Shown: in pieces, positions 1 to 11,404 of the stretch
Layout: every line of letters starts with the position of its first letter
Numbering within the stretch: position 1 is the first letter of the stretch
DNA from: Alopecurus myosuroides
Lineage: Eukaryota > Streptophyta > Magnoliopsida > Poales > Poaceae
Assembly (NCBI GenBank): GCA_028641055.1
Contig: CM054062.1
Span: 139,418,682-139,482,681, forward strand
Direction: 5' to 3'
DNA: 64,000 nucleotides
Translations under genes and position numbers: made by a program
Notes under the pieces: model-generated
The model's database searches: none
What the model saw: only the letters and a program-made list of their open reading frames with translations
Told to the model about the DNA's origin: nothing

Positions 1-1777
1 TATGTGTGATGCTAGTGATTTTGCTGTAGGTGCATGTTCTTGGACATCGAGTAGATAAGAAATTGAATGTTATTCATTATGCTAATAAGACTCTTGATGC
101 TGCTCAAAAGAATTATGCTACTAGTGAAAAAGAGTTCTTAACTGTAGTTTTTGCATGTGATAAGTTTAGACCTTATATTGTTGATTCAAAGGTTACTATT
201 CATACTGATCATGTTGCTATTAGATACCTTATGGAAAAGAAAGATGCTAAGCCTAGGCTTATTAGATGGGTGTTGCTTTTACAAGAGTTTGATTTGCATA
301 TTGTGGATAGGAAGGGTGCTGAAAATCATGTTGCTGATAACTTGTCTAGATTGGAAAACATTGCTTTTGACCCTATTTCTATTAATGATAGTTTTCCAAA
401 TGAACAACTAGCTGCAATAAAAGTAAAATCCCAGGATAGTCCATGGTATGTTGATTATGCTAACTTTATTGTTTCCAACTATTTGCCTCTAACGTTTACA
501 ACTCAGCAAAGAAGAAAATTCTTCTATGATTTGAGGCATTAGTTTTGGGATGACCAACACTTATAGAAAGAAGGAGTAGATTGTATTATGAGAAGATGTG
601 TTCCAGATCATGAACAACGTGAAATCTTGAAAAAGTGCCATGTTAGTGCTTATGGAGGACATCACGCTAGAGGTAGAACCGCACAGAAGGTTCTACAGTC
701 AGGTTTCTATTGGCCTACTCTCTTTAAAGATGCACGTAAATTTATTTTATCTTGTGATGAATGTCAAAGAGTAGGAAATATTTCTAGACCTAATGAAATG
801 CCTATGAGTTATTCTCTTGTTATTGAACCTTTTGATTGTTGGGGATTTGACTTTATGAGTCCTTTCCTCCTTCAAATGGTTACACTCACATTCTTGTTGT
901 TATTGATTATGTTACTAAATGGGTAGAAGCTATACCTACTAAAAGTGCTGATGGAGAGACCTCTTTAAAAATGCTTAAAGATGTTATCTTCCCTAGGTTT
1001 GGAGTGCCTAGATATTTTATGACTGATGGAGGTTCTCATTTTATTCATGGTGGTTTTAGAAAAACCCTTGCTAAATATGATATTAATCATAGAATTGCCT
1101 CAGCTTATTATCCTCAAACCAGTGGTAAAGTAGAATTATCAAATAGAGAAATTAAATCTATCTTTCAAAAGACTGTTAATAAATCTAGGAAGAATTGGTC
1201 CGATAAGTTGAATGATGCTTTATGGGCTTATAGAACTGCTTATAAAAATCCTATGGGCATGTCTCCTTATAAAATGGTTTATGGAAAAGCTTGTCACTTA
1301 TCTTTAGAATTAGAACACAAAGCTTATTGGGCAGTGAAAGAACTAAATAAAGATTTTAAACTTGGTGGTAAGAAAATAATGCTTGATTTGAATCATTTAT
1401 ATGAATGGAGATGTGAAGCTTATGAAAATATTAAGCTCTTTAAAGGGAAAGTTAAACAATGTCATGATAAAATAATCGTTGAAAGAGAGTTTCATGTGGG
1501 TGAGAAAGTTCTATTGTACGGGTCTCGTCTCGGATTTTTTGCAGGAAAAATCCTCTCTAGATGGGAAGGACCTTATATTATTAAAGAAGTGTATTTTTCG
1601 GTTGCAATCAAAATTGCTTCCCTTAAAGATAACACTACACAAGTGGTAAATGGGCAAAGACTCAAACATTATATTTCTGGGGATTCCTATGATGAAGATG
1701 TTGATGTTATTCAAGTAATGACTCCGGAGAAGTTTATTAGAGGGAAGATTCCAGAATCTGCAGAGTCCATTTTTTAA
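1..1777 (+). pseudogene. pol: B1 pol remnant: RNase H and integrase
   Basis: Broken 3' part of a Gypsy polyprotein. RNase H with the connecting region is read at 30-542 (motifs [14 protein letters not shown]). The integrase zinc-binding part follows at 588-926 (GGHHARG...CDECQ) and the integrase core at 971-1777. The core shows the first Asp in CWGFDF, the second in FMTDGGSHF and the Glu in SGKVELSNRE, so the D,D,E residues survive although the frames do not. Breaks seen: a frameshift near 32-45, stops at 540-542 and about 564-566, and a frameshift near 865-900 that separates the first catalytic Asp from the rest. The colinear copy in B2 (26735-30568) confirms the reading. Not functional. Confidence 0.9.
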
Positions 1778-1984
1778 TAGGTAACAGTTCTGTTAAGAAA
1801 AAGTTCGCGGAATACCTTTTAAGTTATAAATTATTGTTTTTTGGAAAATATGAAAAATACCGAGCCGAAGGAGGGTAGGAGATGGTGCCCGAGGGCACCA
1901 CAACACCTGGGGGCGTAGGCCCACCTCGTCGTGTTTCTGTTTCGAGCTGTTTCTGCCAGATCTGTTTTCAGTTTTAGAAGCACC

Positions 1985-2531
1985 ATGGTCTCCGCCAACA
2001 ACAACAACAAGGAGAAGGGAGTGAAGGAAGATGATCTCCAAGATCGGAAGCCGTAGGAGGAGATCGAGAGTGGAGCTGAAGGAGATGTAGAAGAAAAACC
2101 ACGAGTGCATCCACGCGCTACCATCACAAGCATTGGAGTGGTTGCCAAACCTTCCAAGCAAACGACAAGGATGAGCACTGGAGGGAAGCCCCCCGTCACT
2201 CCTTAGCTTCAAGGACACCACTTTCAGGCATAAGGAAACCTTTCCGTACTTTAATTCATGAGTATCAATCTTGGAGAGTACCCGAGCAAAGTTGCCTTCT
2301 TGCTGGGATATGGATCGTTCTAGCCGTGCTGATGAAGAAAGATCTCAACCTAAGGAAGTGTGGGGGGAAAATCTTGATGGCTGGAATTCACCGTTTGACA
2401 AGCACGCAAACCGTATTGAGCACAATATGGAGATGATGTGTATGCTTATGTTCGCAATTGAAGATCTGAAGAAATCAATTGATAAGCTTATTGAGAAGGA
2501 TTCGCCACCACCACCACCACCGAAGAATTGA
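1985..2531 (+). pseudogene. B1 post-pol small ORF (ORF3), broken copy
   Basis: Starts with ATGGTCTCCGCCAACAAC and is colinear with the better copy at 40679-41223. The frame meets a TAG after about 24 codons (near 2055), shifts near 2270, and ends in a stretch read at 2271-2531 (VWGENLDGWNSPFDKHANRI..., then DLKKSIDKLIEKDSPPPPPP). The product would be hydrophilic, acidic near the start and proline-rich at the end, with no membrane segment or signal peptide visible. Its position between pol and the 3' LTR is that of the env-like ORF of Athila elements, but nothing in it looks like an envelope protein. Function unknown. This copy is dead. Confidence 0.65.
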
Positions 2532-4267
2532 TTCGTCAATAGTATTGGCATCCCCTTGGCTTGTTCCAAGCTTGGGGAGTGTTGCGGTATCACACCTTTA
2601 TCTTTCACCCTTTTTACCTTTTAGTAGAGTCATATCATGAGTAGAGAAAAAATCATATAGTATGGGTTCCAGTATGGAAGTATCACTCTTTAGTTGGTTA
2701 TCGTTGTATCCCTTGGTTTGAGTTGTCGTGATGAAATATTATTGAGAAGTTTCATCATCTACTTTCTCTACTTTATTTGAGTTTGCAATTTTTGTTATGT
2801 GATTGATCTTTTTATTAGTATTGGTATCAATGTTGGAGCTTCAAGTTAATCTAGTTGGTTTTGGCAAACTTAGCATTGGTCAGTAGCAACAATTCGTTGA
2901 CACTTAAGTAGAAAAGAGGGAGTTCCTTGTAGATATATTATTCCATGATCTTTCTTTCTTGTTAGCTCATAATCTTAGTATTCTCAAATAAGTTTGTTTG
3001 TACCTTCAAGGAAGATTGCATGGTTGGCTTTATCATATATGTGTTTGTTTATTTTACCTCAATTCTTATGCTTGCTACCCAACCTTGCTAGCCAAAAACA
3101 TGTACTGAGAGGGAATGCTTCTCGTGTATCCAAACCTTGAGCCCTAAAACCTTGCCATTTGTGTCCACCATACCTACCTATATGTGGTATTTCACTGCCA
3201 CTCCAAGTAAATTGCTTGTGTGCTACCTTTAAACCTCCAAAATTACACATGTTTTGTGCCCCTGTTTTAGCTCATGAGGACGCAAATAGAGAATCTTTAT
3301 CTCACTTGTTGATTGGAATTCACACCCTGGACTAGTGGCTTCATCCGCTTATCCAAATGGTAGAAGAGTTGTCAACGGGGTTCTCAGCCCCAAATAATAA
3401 TACAAATTCCCTTCACTATTTTTACCTCTGATTTATCAGTCAAAGCATAATTGTGTAAACAAAAGAGAAAGAGGGCCAAACTAATATACCAGTTGCATCC
3501 TTCAATGGAAGCCGCTCTTGTGAAGTCTAGTTGGCTTGTGATGTAATGTATTTTATGTTTGCCATTCGTTGACATAAACATACACCTCTCTCAAAATTAG
3601 ACACTCCTCCATGGTTTGTGATTGTTGGCAGGCACCCGAGGATTTGGTTAGCCATGGTTTGTGTAAGAAAGGTTGGGAGGAGTGTCAACCATTTTATACC
3701 TTTGTTATACAAAATAAAAGCTCTATCACATGAGTGATCCATGCTTCCCTCTGCGAAGGGCCTGTCTTTTACCTTTATGTTGAGTCAGTAAACCTACTCC
3801 TTTCTTTCTTAAGAAAGCATTTGAGTAGTTGTGATCCATCCATCTATTTGTTGATTTACTCAATCATGTTCTTTATTCTTTATTTTTTGTACAAATGCTT
3901 TTATCTGTTTGAATACCACTTTGAAAGTTACCATTGTCTACAAAGAGACCATTATAATTGAGCATGATAAATTCTGCAATATAACCTCTAGTATAAGGAC
4001 TCTGGTCGAAAGATAAGTACACTGCTAATTGTTCTCTGACCAAGAACGAAGTTTGCCTTTACCAATTTTGATTTACTTTTGCACCTCTATTGTGATTTCC
4101 TCTACTTGTTTCAAGCTTTATTATATGAGAGGAAGTTGCTATCTAAAATGGCTTGTCTTTGTTAGATGTAATGCCTCTTGTCCGTATTTTATTTATCGAC
4201 ACCTCACTCCATAAATCCGTGGTCATGTTTACTGAGTTCAGTTTCGCTTGGGGACAAGAAAGGTCTA
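2532..4267 (+). other. B1 3' non-coding region with cross-family conserved block
   Basis: No gene. Directly after the small ORF is a polypurine-tract-like string (CCAAGCTTGGGGAG, about 2568-2581). From about 3070 to 3790 lies a block that recurs in A (about 12176-12890), C (about 17786-18500) and B2 (about 52390-53100). Shared landmarks are ACCTACCTATATGTGGTATT (3170s), CAAAGCATAATTGTGTAAAC (3440s), GGCAGGCACCCGAGGATT (3629) and TTCCCTCTGCGAAGGGCC (3745). Short ORFs here on either strand are not conserved in frame between copies. Confidence 0.8.
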
Positions 4268-4280
4268 AACTTGGGGGGAG
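4268..4280 (+). promoter_or_regulatory. Polypurine tract of B1
   Basis: AACTTGGGGGGAG lies directly before the 3' LTR start TGATGCGTCC at 4282. This is the expected primer site for plus-strand DNA synthesis. B2 has the same string at 53594-53606. Confidence 0.85.
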
Positions 4281-4281
4281 T

Positions 4282-5584
4282 TGATGCGTCCATTTTGCAT
4301 CACTGTTTTATATTTTTATTTTCTATTATTCATCCATATATTCCATGTTACGATGCATTACTTATGTTATTTAATCTTATTTTCTATGTTTCATAATTTT
4401 TGGAGAATAAACACCGGGACCAGAAATCTGATGGAAAAAGCACCGTCGAGATACCCTATTTTAGAAGATCAGAAGAAGAGGGGGGATACCGGAGGAGTCT
4501 TAGAAGTTCCGAGGAGGAAGTGAGCCAGAAGTGCACCCGGAGGGGGGCCACCTGGGCCCACACTACCAGGCGGAGCGCCCCCTGGCCGCGCCTAGGGGTG
4601 GTCTGGCCTCCCTGGCCTACTAGGCGCTCCCTTTCGTGTACTTGACACCCAGGGAATCCTAAGCCCCACAACATCGTCGATGAATTATTCCGCCGCCGCC
4701 TCGGGGCGGAAAATAACATAGAGAGAAAAGCTCTCCTGTAGGGAGAAATCTATCGGGGAAATTCCTCCCCGGAGAGGGGGAATCATCGCCATCGTCACCG
4801 TCATCGCCCCGGGCATCATCACGATCATCATTGTCATCATCATCACCACCAGCACCAGCACCGTCATCATGCACCTTCATCTCGATGTAACAATTAGGGG
4901 TCTCTATCGTTGTTCGACATTATATCTCTCTCCCGGTGTGGATTACTTGTTACTAGTTGATGCTTGTGAGATTTATCGGTGTTAGCACTTTATGACCAGA
5001 TTGTTATTATCCATTATATCACCTCTGATTATGATCCATATGATGTCTTGTGAGTAGTTCGTTTAGTTCTTGAGGACATGGGAGAAGTCATTATGTTAGT
5101 AGTGAAGTTATGTTGAAGTAATATCTCGTGGTTCGGTATTTAAGTTGTGGTGCTATTCTTCTAGTGGTGTCACGTGAACGTCGACTACATGATACTTCAC
5201 CTTTATGGGACTATAAGGATGCATTGTGTATTTGGCTACTAATTGTGGGGTTACTGGAGTGACAGAAATCTAAACCCCCTTTACGAAACCAATACACAAG
5301 GGAGTGTAGGATCTCGGAGATTTAAGGCGGTGGTTAGATTTATCTTAATTAATTTCTTGTAGTTGCGGATTCTTACGAGGGGTATAATCACAAGTATATA
5401 TTAGTCCTAGATGGATGGTGCATTAGCATAGGTTCACCCACACAACACTTCACGAACCAATAAATATTAATCAACCGTATGAAGCGAAAGCACTTGACGA
5501 AATTCCCATGTGTCTTCAAGAACGTTTCGTAATCATAAGTAGAACAACCGGCTTGTCCTTTGCTCTCAAAAGGATTGGGACACT
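4282..5584 (+). repeat. B1 3' LTR, main part
   Basis: Begins TGATGCGTCCATTTTGCATC and follows the B2 LTRs (18716-20203 and 53608-54813) closely. It contains GC-rich sequence and a CAT/CAC-rich stretch (4783-4880). It stops inside the text GGATTGGGACACT where element C was inserted; the missing end is at 56658-56857. Together about 1.5 kb, matching the B2 5' LTR. Confidence 0.9.
4783..4880 (+). repeat. Imperfect CAT/CAC/CGT trinucleotide stretch in the B LTR
   Basis: Runs of ATCATC, CACCACCAG and GTCATC triplets. The same stretch sits at the same LTR position in both B2 LTRs (about 19195-19295 and 54112-54210), so it belongs to the family and is not a local expansion. Confidence 0.75.
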
Positions 5585-7127
5585 TATACGTAATAAATGT
5601 ATCCTTCATTTCTGATGTTCCATGTTGTTTTCTTACTGTTTCCCACATGTTTGCTATACACCTTATGCCATTTTTTATCGATTTTCTAGACTAAACTATT
5701 GACAAGATGCCACAAGGCAGTTCCCTGTTTTTAGTTTCAGAAAAGTTGTTCCAGAAATATTCTCGAAATTGGAAAATTTGAGGCCTTGAAGTCTTAGATT
5801 TCCGAAGGTTCCACGGAGTCCCGAAGAGACCCGGAGGGGGGCCTCAAGGGCCCACACCATAGGGCGGCGCCCCCCTTGGCCGCGCCGGGGGGTGGTGTCG
5901 GCCCCCAGGCCTCCACCGCATTTGACCTTTCGCCTATTTAATCCCCCGATACGTAAACCCTAAGGGGATCCCACTTTTTCCCGAGAAACACCCGAGGCCG
6001 CCATCACCGTCATCCCAAGATCGGGAGGGTTCTGGAGCTCTCTCTGACACCCTGCCGGAGGGGGAAATCATCACTGGAGGGGTCTACACCACCATGGCCT
6101 CCTCCTATGTGATGCGTGAGTAGTTCATCCCTGGACTACGGGTCCATAGAAGTAGCTAGATGGTTATTCTCTCCACTTTGTACCTCATGTTTAGATCTTG
6201 TGAGTTGCCTATCATGATCGAGATAATCTTTATGTAATGCTACATGTTGTGATTGCTGGGATCTGATGAGTGTTGAATGCTATGTCTTCTGATTATCAAT
6301 CTATCATGTTATATTCATGCTTATGTTATTTATGATCTTTCATGCTCTCTGTTATTAGTAGATGCTCTGGCCAAGTAGATGCTAGTAACTCCAAGAGGGA
6401 GTATTTATGCTCGATAGTGGGTTCATGCCTCATTTTCATCTACGCTCGAGTGATAGAAACGTGACGGATGGAGGTTGTGTTGTTGCCATTAGGGAGAAAA
6501 CAACGATGTTTACCTAATTTACATTGTTTACATTACACACTTTGCTTACTGCGATAATCTGTTGCTTGCAACTTAATACCCAACGTTTGTTCGGATAACA
6601 TTCGGAGGGTGGATTATTAGTCATAGATGCAGTTGGATAACGGTCTATGTGTTTTGTTGTAATGCCCACATGAATCACATAGTAATCTTTATGTCTTGCA
6701 TATGCACTACGGTGCAGCCTTTATTTCTGTCAAATGCCGAGTTGTAATTTGTTCACCACACATGTTATTTATCTTTCACGGAGCGATACCACTAGTGAAC
6801 TGTGGACCCCGGTCCATTTTCCTCATACTGATAAAACACCTACTGCTTTGCAAATGTTTTCGTAATGTTCTCATATTGTTTTCCACACCATATGTTTAAC
6901 CTCTTTGTGTTCAGCATAACCGGTGAGATTGACAACCTCATTGCTACGTTGTGTATGTTCCACATTGCTGCTAAACCGGTAGTGCGCCCTGGCACCTCAG
7001 CTGCATCAACCTTCAGAGATTACTTTTCCTCCTACTGGTCGATTCAACCTTGGTTTCTTTTCTGAGGGAAAACTTGCTGCTGCACTCTTCACACCTTGCA
7101 CTTGGGGTCTACGAACGTTAGTCATCA
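5585..7127 (+). repeat. C 5' LTR
   Basis: Colinear with 55089-56657. Its start is damaged (one or two bases lost from TGATACG) and it ends GTTAGTCATCA at 7127. A core-promoter-like CCTATTTAATCCCC lies at about 5934. LTRs of family A are clearly related, sharing for example TTTCAGAAAAGTTGTTC and the TAGTGGGTTCATGCCTC stretch. Confidence 0.85.
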
Positions 7128-7138
7128 ACAAAGTTTTC

Positions 7139-7156
7139 AGGCGTCGTTGCCGGGGA
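7139..7156 (+). promoter_or_regulatory. Primer binding site of C (tRNA-Asp type)
   Basis: AGGCGTCGTTGCCGGGGA differs by two bases from TGGCGCCGTTGCCGGGGA, the complement of the plant tRNA-Asp 3' end as I know it. It lies 11 bp after the LTR end. Confidence 0.8.
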
Positions 7157-7324
7157 GGAAGAGAATTTCTACAAGGGGAGTCTCTCACTTCCAATCTCTT
7201 TACTTTGATTTTGTTTTGCTTAGTTTATTTTATTTTGTCTTGTTTGCTTATCTTTACTAAAAACACACAAAAAAATAGTTCTTATTCTAGTCGTAGTTTT
7301 ATTCCTGTTTTTAGTCTTGTTAAA

Positions 7325-8071
7325 ATGACTACTCCTGAGAACACTAAGTTGTGTGACTTTACTAACACCAACAGCAATGATTTCATTAGCACACCTATTG
7401 CTCCACCTGCTCCTACTGCTGATTTTTTTGAGATAAAACCTGCCCTCTTTAACCTTGTTATGAGAGAGAAATTTTCTGGTGTTAGTACTGATGATGCTGC
7501 TTCCCATCTTAATAATTTTGTTGAACTATGTGAGATGCAAAAATATAAAGATGTAGATGGAGATATTATTAAACTAAAATTGTTTCCTTTCTCTTTAAGA
7601 GGAAGAGCTAAAGAATGGTTGCTATCTTTGCCTAGAAATAGTATTGATTCTTGGACTAAGTGTAAAGATGCTTTCATTGGAAAATATTATCCTCCTGCTA
7701 AGATTATATCTTTAAGAAGTAGCATTATGAATTTTAAGAAATTTGATAATGAGCATGTTGCTAAAGCTGGGGAAAGAATGAAATATTTAGTAAAGAATTG
7801 TCCCACTCATGGACTGACTACTTGGATGATCATCCAAACTTTTTATGCAGGTCTGAATTTTTCTTCAAGAAACCTTCTAGATTCAGCTGCTAAAGGAACC
7901 TTTATGTCCATGACCTTGGGGTTAGCAACAAAGCTTCTTGATGATATGATGGTAAATTATTCTAAGTGGCACACTAAGCGAGCTACAACTGGTAAGAAGA
8001 TAAATTAGGTTGAAGAAACCTCCTCTTTGAATGAAAGGATTGATGCTATTATGTCTATGCTTGTGAATGGC
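7325..8071 (+). pseudogene. gag: C gag, 5' part
   Basis: Capsid-type Gag of the plant Retrotrans_gag family. It reads from ATG 7325 (MTTPENTKLCDFTN) to a TAG at 8006-8008. The family core LFPFSLRGRAKEWLLSLP is followed by SW..CKDAFIGKYYPP, at about residues 83-120. After the stop the same frame continues (VEETSSLNERIDAIMSMLVNG) until element A interrupts it at 8072; the rest resumes at 14952. E carries the closest relative in this window (32783-34345). The upstream extension of the frame to 7205 lies in the leader and is probably not used. Dead: one stop plus a 6.9-kb insertion. Confidence 0.85.
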
Positions 8072-9652
8072 TGATACGTCTCCAACGTATCTATAATTTT
8101 TGATGTTCCATGATAATATTATGCCAATAGCTACATGCTTTCTCCCTTCTTTATGTCATTTTTATCGATTTTCCGGACTAACCTATTGACAAGATGCCAC
8201 AGAGCGAGTTCCATGTTTTCGGTTGTTTTTAGTTTCAGAAAAGTTGTTCTAGAAATATTCTCGGAATTGGAAAATTCGAAGCCCAGAAGTCCTATTTTCC
8301 CCGGAAGCATCCAGTTGACCGAAGATGAGTCGACGAGGGGCACCAGGGGGCCCACACCATGGGGTGGCGCCCCCCTTGGCCGTGCCAGGGGTGGTGTGGG
8401 GCCCCCAGGGCTTCACCGCCTTTGCCCTTTCGCCTATTTATTCCCCCTGGATGGAAAACACTAGATACCTGATCAAAAATCCCCGAAAAGTTCCACAACC
8501 GCCGTCATCATCAACCCTAGATCAGGGGGTTCTGAAGCTGTCTCCCGGCACCCTGCCGGAGAGCAGATCATCCCCGGAGGCCTCTACATCACCATGCCTG
8601 CCTCCGGAGTCATGCGTGAGTAGTTCATCCTTGGACTACGGGTCCATAGCAGTAGCTAGATGGTCGTCTTCTCCTCCTATGCCTCAATGTTTAGATCTCG
8701 TGAGCTGCCTAACATGATCGAGATTGTTCTTATGTAACTCTATGTGCTGTGTTTGTTGGGATCCGATAAATATTGAACTTATGCCAAGTTGATTATAGTC
8801 TTTTATTGCATATGTTATTTGCGATCTTGCATGCTTTCTGTTGCTAGTGGTTGCTCTGGCCAAGTAGTTGCTAGTGACTCCAAGAGGTAGTATTTATGGT
8901 TGATAGTGGGTTCATGCCTCCTTTTCGCCTGTGCTCGAGTGACAGAAATGTGACGGGGGAGTATGTGTTGTTGCCACTAGGGAGAAAACAGCGGTGTGAG
9001 TGCCCGCGTGTACAATCATTGCTTACATTACACACATTGCTTAATGCGATTATTTTTTGCTTGCCTAGCGTGTAGGGGGGTTCGGATGATAACCTGAGGG
9101 TGGATTATTAGTCATAGATGCAGATGGATTACGGTCTATGTATATTGTTGTAATGCCCGCACTAAATATCATAGTAGTCTTCATGTCATGAATGTGCACT
9201 ACGGTGCAATCTTTATTTGTCAATTGCCTAGCTGTAATTTGTTCACCCAGCATGCTATCTTTTATGGAGAGACACCACTAGTGAACCTATGAACCCCGGT
9301 CCATTTTCCTACACTGTTAAACAAACCGCTACAATTTCCTGCTTTTCTTTATTTACTGCAAGCATACATTATTTTCCACACTATACGTCTAATCTTTATT
9401 TTCAGCAAGACCAGTGAGATTGACAACCTCACTGTACCGTTGGGACAAAGTATTTTGGTTATGTTGTGTGCAGGTTCCGCATTGTTGCTGACACCGGTGA
9501 AGCGCCATCACCACCGTTAGTGGCATCAACCTTCCGAAGATCCTCTTTCTCCTTCTGGATTGATAACCTTGGTTCTTAACTAAGGGGAAATTCCTACCGA
9601 TGTGCTCATCATACCCTCCTCTTGGGGTTCCCAACACGTTTTGCCAGCATCA
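8072..9652 (+). repeat. A 5' LTR
   Basis: TGATACGTCTCC at 8072 to CCAGCATCA at 9652, 1581 bp. Begins with a short inverted repeat (GATACGT, 5-nt loop, ACGTATC). A TATTTATTCCCC core-promoter-like string lies near 8436. Partner LTR at 13364-14946. Confidence 0.92.
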
Positions 9653-9663
9653 AGGACTTTCTC

Positions 9664-9681
9664 TGGCGTCGTTGCCGGGGA
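9664..9681 (+). promoter_or_regulatory. Primer binding site of A (tRNA-Asp type)
   Basis: TGGCGTCGTTGCCGGGGA, one base different from the perfect tRNA-Asp complement, 11 bp after the LTR end. Confidence 0.85.
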
Positions 9682-9857
9682 GAAACAAGTCTTCTGGCAA
9701 GGGGTGGCTCTCACTCTCAACCTCTTTATTTTTTTTATTGTCTTGTTTTTATTTTTGTCTTGTTTTGCTTCTTTATATAAAAAACACAAAAAAATTAGTT
9801 TACTTTATAGCTGTTATTTATTTTCTTGGTTTTATGTTTAGTTTTGTTCCTGTCACA

Positions 9858-10645
9858 ATGTCACCGGCAGAAACAATCTTCACTTTTAAGCAAGGGAGTG
9901 AAGAGAGTTTCAAGGAAGCTTGGTCTAGGATTTTTTTTATTCTTATAGTAAAACTGAACCCATGATGACCCTGAATTTATTTCTTAGTAGTTTTTACTTT
10001 GGTCTTGTTCTTTGTTATAGATATGCTTTAGACTCTGCAGTAAGAGGAGACTTCTTGTGTTGTGATAGGGATCAAGCTCTTAATGCCATTAAAAAGTTGA
10101 TTGCAACTTCTAGATCAACTAGTAAATTTGATTCATCCCTTGTGATCTTTCAGGCTAGATTAAATACTCTTGAGACAAATATATCCTGTTTAAAAGAAGC
10201 CTATAACCATATTCGTGCTTATCATGATTATGTGCCAGTAAACTTTGAATCTTCAATGTGGACCCCTACAATAAAAATTCTTATAAATGGTGAAACTTTT
10301 AATGCTCATTGCGACATTATGACTAAATTTTTTCTTATGCCTAAAAATATTTACGAGACTTTGAATCCTTGGAAACTTTCTGAAGGGGGAGAAGAACTAC
10401 CTCTTATAACTAATACCGCTGTTTTGCCCATTGGGATAGCTGAGGGAGTGTTTACAAAAATCATGGGAAGGACAGTATCCACTGATTATCTTGTTATTGA
10501 ATGTGTAGGAGAAGGACGAATTACACTTGGAAGGTCCTTGCTGAAACTCCTGGGGGCAGTAATTGATGTGGGGAAAGGTACGTTAAATTTTTGCCTTCGC
10601 ACTAGGTTGTGGCCACATATTCCCCAAATCAAAGAAGAAGGGTAA
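9858..10645 (+). pseudogene. gag: A gag/protease-like ORF with one frameshift
   Basis: Starts at ATG 9858 (MSPAETIFTFKQGSEESFKEAW). It shifts frame in a run of eight T at 9931-9938 and continues as SYSKTEPMMTLNLFL... to a TAA ending about 10645. The part YRYALDSAVRGDF...CDRDQALNAIKKL looks like the end of a Gag core. It is followed by a retropepsin-like fold (ILINGETFNAHCDIMTKF...MPKNIYE...ITLGRSLLKLLGAVIDVGKGTL). The usual D(L/T/S)GAS active-site string is replaced by DIMTK, so the glycine is missing and this is unlikely to be an active protease. I recall the same replacement in Sabrina proteins, so it may be a family trait and not decay. Confidence 0.8.
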
Positions 10646-10725
10646 GACGAGCAAAAAGAGAGTTCTTCGTATTGATTTGAATGCTTCACTTGAAAATACT
10701 TGAGTTGTTTTCTATGCCTAGCTGA

Positions 10726-10765
10726 AAGGCATTAAAGAAAAGCGCTACCGGGAGACAACCCGTTT
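10726..10765 (+). other. Conserved post-gag motif, A copy
   Basis: TTAAAGAAAAGCGCTACCGG followed at once by GAGACAACCCG. Related strings follow the coding region of C (16310-16346) and E (34815-34860). The GGG...CCC ends could form a small hairpin. Confidence 0.6.
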
Positions 10766-11404
10766 TCCTTCGTTTTTCTTTGCACCTAGGTGTTGTCTAT
10801 TTCCTTAGCAAACCTGCTGTATATTTTCTTTTGTGTTTTTTTGAGCCAAGTAAAGCCTCTAGTGGAAAGTTGAGGCCATATTACGGATTTCTGCGCAAGA
10901 AATAGATTTCTGTTGTCCACTGTTTAATCCGTATAAAACCACAGAAAATTCAAAATGACCTGAGTTTTTTGTGCGTAATCCTGGGCTATATGGGCAACTT
11001 TTCTTAGTTGACCACTTTTTGATTTGAGACACAAAAGATTTTCGAAAACAAATCATCTTTACCTGCTGTCCTGTTTTGGCAGATTTCTGCCAATAATTGC
11101 ATTTGCATCTTAATCTCTTTCTTTTGGTGTTCTTTTAAGAAATGGAGTTTTAAAATAAGTTGTGACAGTAGCTAATGTGTTTTTGAGTGTTAGTCTTGTG
11201 TTGAAACTGAACCATGTGAATTTATTATTTCGATTGCACTAACGTTGCTTATGAAGATTGTGAGAAGTTTTGTGTGAAGGAAGTTTTCAAGGGTCAAGAG
11301 AAGAGGATGATATGATGTGATCAAGAAGAGTGAAGAGCCTAAGCTTGGGGATTCCCCGGTGGTACATCCCAGAAAATTCCAAGAAGACTCAAGCGTCTAA
11401 GCTT

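Larger units (their letters stand above)
1..5584 (+). mobile_element. Element B1, left part: Gypsy (Athila-like) retrotransposon, 3' half
   Basis: The window opens inside this element. In order it holds the end of pol (1-1777), a small post-pol ORF (1985-2531), about 1.7 kb of non-coding DNA, a polypurine tract (4268-4280) and the 3' LTR from 4282. The LTR is cut at about 5584 by element C, and its last ~200 bp reappear at 56658-56857. This follows from colinearity with the B2 5' LTR (18716-20203), whose text around GGATTGGGACACTTGCTGC is split at this point. The 5' end lies before the window, so the left TSD cannot be checked. All coding parts are broken. Confidence 0.9.

Noticed and set aside
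1793..2221. 142-aa minus-strand ORF
   Set aside because: Antisense to the small post-pol ORF of B1. The same shadow occurs opposite the B2 copy (40485-40895), so it follows from the coding strand's composition.
4659..4880. Asp-rich ORFs opposite the trinucleotide stretch
   Set aside because: Translation artefact of CAT/CAC repeats, seen again in both B2 LTRs.
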